From: Kosakonia arachidis
GTDB lineage: Bacteria; Pseudomonadota; Gammaproteobacteria; Enterobacterales; Enterobacteriaceae
Assembly: GCF_900116535.1 (NCBI RefSeq)
Contig: NZ_FPAU01000001.1
Span: 979,218-1,043,217 of the forward strand
Reading direction: 5' to 3'
Length of the DNA stretch: 64,000 bases
Both the position numbers and the translations under genes were made by a program. Positions 62,851 to 64,000 of the stretch are shown one piece after another. A model generated the notes under the pieces. That model was not told the origin of the DNA. It saw only the letters and a program-made list of their open reading frames with translations, and made no database searches. Within the stretch, counting starts at the first letter, position 1, and each line of letters opens with the position of its first letter.

Positions 62851-63730
62851 GTTTTTACTGCATATCCTTTGCCTTGCCGGGATATATGCCATTGTTGCGC
62901 TTGCTCTGAATTTACAGGCAGGTTACGCCGGTTTACTGAATTTCGGTCATATCGTGTTTGTCGGCACTGGCGCTTATGCCATCGGTCTGGGAAGCAATTT
63001 GGGGTTACCGCTGTGGCTGGTGATCCCGGCCGGATTACTGTGTGCCCTTGTTATCAGCGCGTTAATGACGTTGCTGGGCCGTCAGCTCACGGCTGATTAC
63101 TGGGGCATTGCCACGCTGGCGCTGGCTGAAATCATCCGTATTGCGGTCGTCAATGAAGACCGTCTGACGGGCGGCGCGCAGGGGATTGGCGGGCTGTCCG
63201 CGCCCTGGTCAACTGGCGATACGGTCACTGATACGCGTATCTTCGCGGTCATTATTCTGCTCAGCGTTATCGTCGCCACGCTCGTCAGCCTGCGGATCGG
63301 TGCCAGCCGGTTTGGCCGGGCGCTGCGGCTGATGCGTGAGCAACCTCAATTAGCGATCTGCATGGGCTATGCGCTGCCGTGGCTGAAATGCCGCGCGTTA
63401 ATGAGTAGCGCGGTGATGTGCTGTCTGGCCGGCATGTTACTGGCCTGGTACACCGACTATGTCAGCCCGGATTATTTGCTCTCTTCGGAAACCTTTCTTA
63501 TCTGGAGCATGGTGATGATCGGCGGTATTGGCAATGTGCGCGGTGTGCTGTTGGGCGTGTTGCTGGTGGAAGCGCTGTATAACTTTATCCCCTTCGCAAA
63601 AGACTATTTCCATATCAGTTCAGATCTGACTGGCGCTCTGCGCCTGGGGTTGGTTGGTCTGGCTCTATTACTGTGTCTGCTCACCCGGCCGGGGGGCCTG
63701 TTACCGGAAAAATTAAGGACTTTATCATGA
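62843..63730 (+). CDS. ABC transporter permease, LivM type
   Basis: A 295-residue second permease of the HAAT-type importer. GTG 62843 is used with GGGAGG upstream. The motif LNLQAGYAGLLNFGHIVFVGTGAYAIGL and the coupling region IWSMVMIGGIGNVRGVLLGVLL are typical of LivM. The end overlaps the following ATPase start (TCATGA). Confidence 0.92.
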   Translation: MSEFLLHILCLAGIYAIVALALNLQAGYAGLLNFGHIVFVGTGAYAIGLGSNLGLPLWLVIPAGLLCALVISALMTLLGRQLTADYWGIATLALAEIIRIAVVNEDRLTGGAQGIGGLSAPWSTGDTVTDTRIFAVIILLSVIVATLVSLRIGASRFGRALRLMREQPQLAICMGYALPWLKCRALMSSAVMCCLAGMLLAWYTDYVSPDYLLSSETFLIWSMVMIGGIGNVRGVLLGVLLVEALYNFIPFAKDYFHISSDLTGALRLGLVGLALLLCLLTRPGGLLPEKLRTLS

Positions 63731-64000
63731 GCCGTTTGCTTGAAGTGGCTGATGTCAGCAAAGCCTTTGGTGGCAACCAGGTACTGACATCCGTGTCATT
63801 TACGCTGGAAAAGGGCGAAATTCTTGGTCTGCTGGGGCCGAATGGTTCCGGTAAAAGCACGCTGCTCAACACCATTTCCGGGTTTACCCGACCAGATGGC
63901 GGCAGCATCACATTTGATGGTCGCTCCATTGCTTGTCAGCCAAGCCACCGGATCATCCAGGCGGGCATTGCGCGTACCTTCCAGCTCCCCGTTATGCCGG
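63727..64000 (+). CDS. ABC transporter ATPase, LivG type (3' end cut by window)
   Basis: The first 91 codons of an ABC ATPase are present from ATG 63727. Walker A GPNGSGKST is at residues 37-45. The Q-loop region FQLPVMP, preceded by the LivG-type GIARTF, is just visible at the window edge. It belongs to the same translationally coupled operon; a LivF-type partner is expected beyond the window. Confidence 0.9.
   Translation, partial: MSRLLEVADVSKAFGGNQVLTSVSFTLEKGEILGLLGPNGSGKSTLLNTISGFTRPDGGSITFDGRSIACQPSHRIIQAGIARTFQLPVMP

Overview
The window is a chromosomal segment from a member of the Enterobacteriaceae. From position 1 to about 31,750 it follows, gene for gene, the E. coli K-12 order ndh-ycfJ-comR-bhsA-ldtC-mfd-ycfT-lolCDE-nagK-cobB ... 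potA-pepT-roxA-phoQ-phoP-purB-hflD-mnmA-nudJ-rluE-icd. The proteins resemble the E. coli ones closely but are not identical, so this is probably a neighbouring genus (Enterobacter/Kosakonia/Phytobacter-like). I cannot name the species from sequence alone.

The backbone has one clear rearrangement. In E. coli, cobB is followed by ycfZ, ymfA and potDCBA. Here cobB is followed by an OmpV/MipA-family outer-membrane protein, a two-component system translated in overlap with it, and an NAD(P)-dependent aldehyde dehydrogenase. Only potA is left intact. A decayed, internally deleted remnant of potB still touches the potA stop codon, and potC and potD are gone.

From icd to about 57,000 lies an accessory region. 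In order it holds: a LexA-boxed umuDC pair; a MarR / MFS pump / aldo-keto reductase group sharing a palindromic operator; a divergent LysE exporter and LysR regulator; an acetyltransferase; a LysR gene broken by an IS3-family orfA fragment, followed by a SnoaL-like protein, a quinone-oxidoreductase-like enzyme and two short-chain dehydrogenases; an IS30-family remnant; two methyl-accepting chemotaxis proteins flanking a second LysR-SnoaL pair; a CHASE4-PAS-GGDEF-EAL protein; a broken IS3-family element; and two alpha/beta hydrolases. One chemoreceptor gene and the GGDEF-EAL gene have sequences matching the flagellar sigma-28 (FliA) promoter, so they probably belong to the motility regulon.

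From 57,000 to the end is a coherent import-and-catabolism locus. A GntR/FCD regulator, an M20 amidohydrolase, a ProC-like reductase and a RidA-family protein read leftward. A branched-chain-amino-acid-type ABC transporter (binding protein, two permeases, and an ATPase cut by the window edge) reads rightward. The 547-bp region between them has three copies of an AAGTG-N4-CACTT palindrome, the likely operators. The substrate is unknown; the enzymes suggest an N-acylated or amidated amino or imino acid.

Other additions include a 49-codon predicted membrane protein between ycfJ and comR, a PhoP box at phoP, several strong hairpin terminators and two REP-like palindromes. I saw no rRNA or tRNA genes and no CRISPR array.
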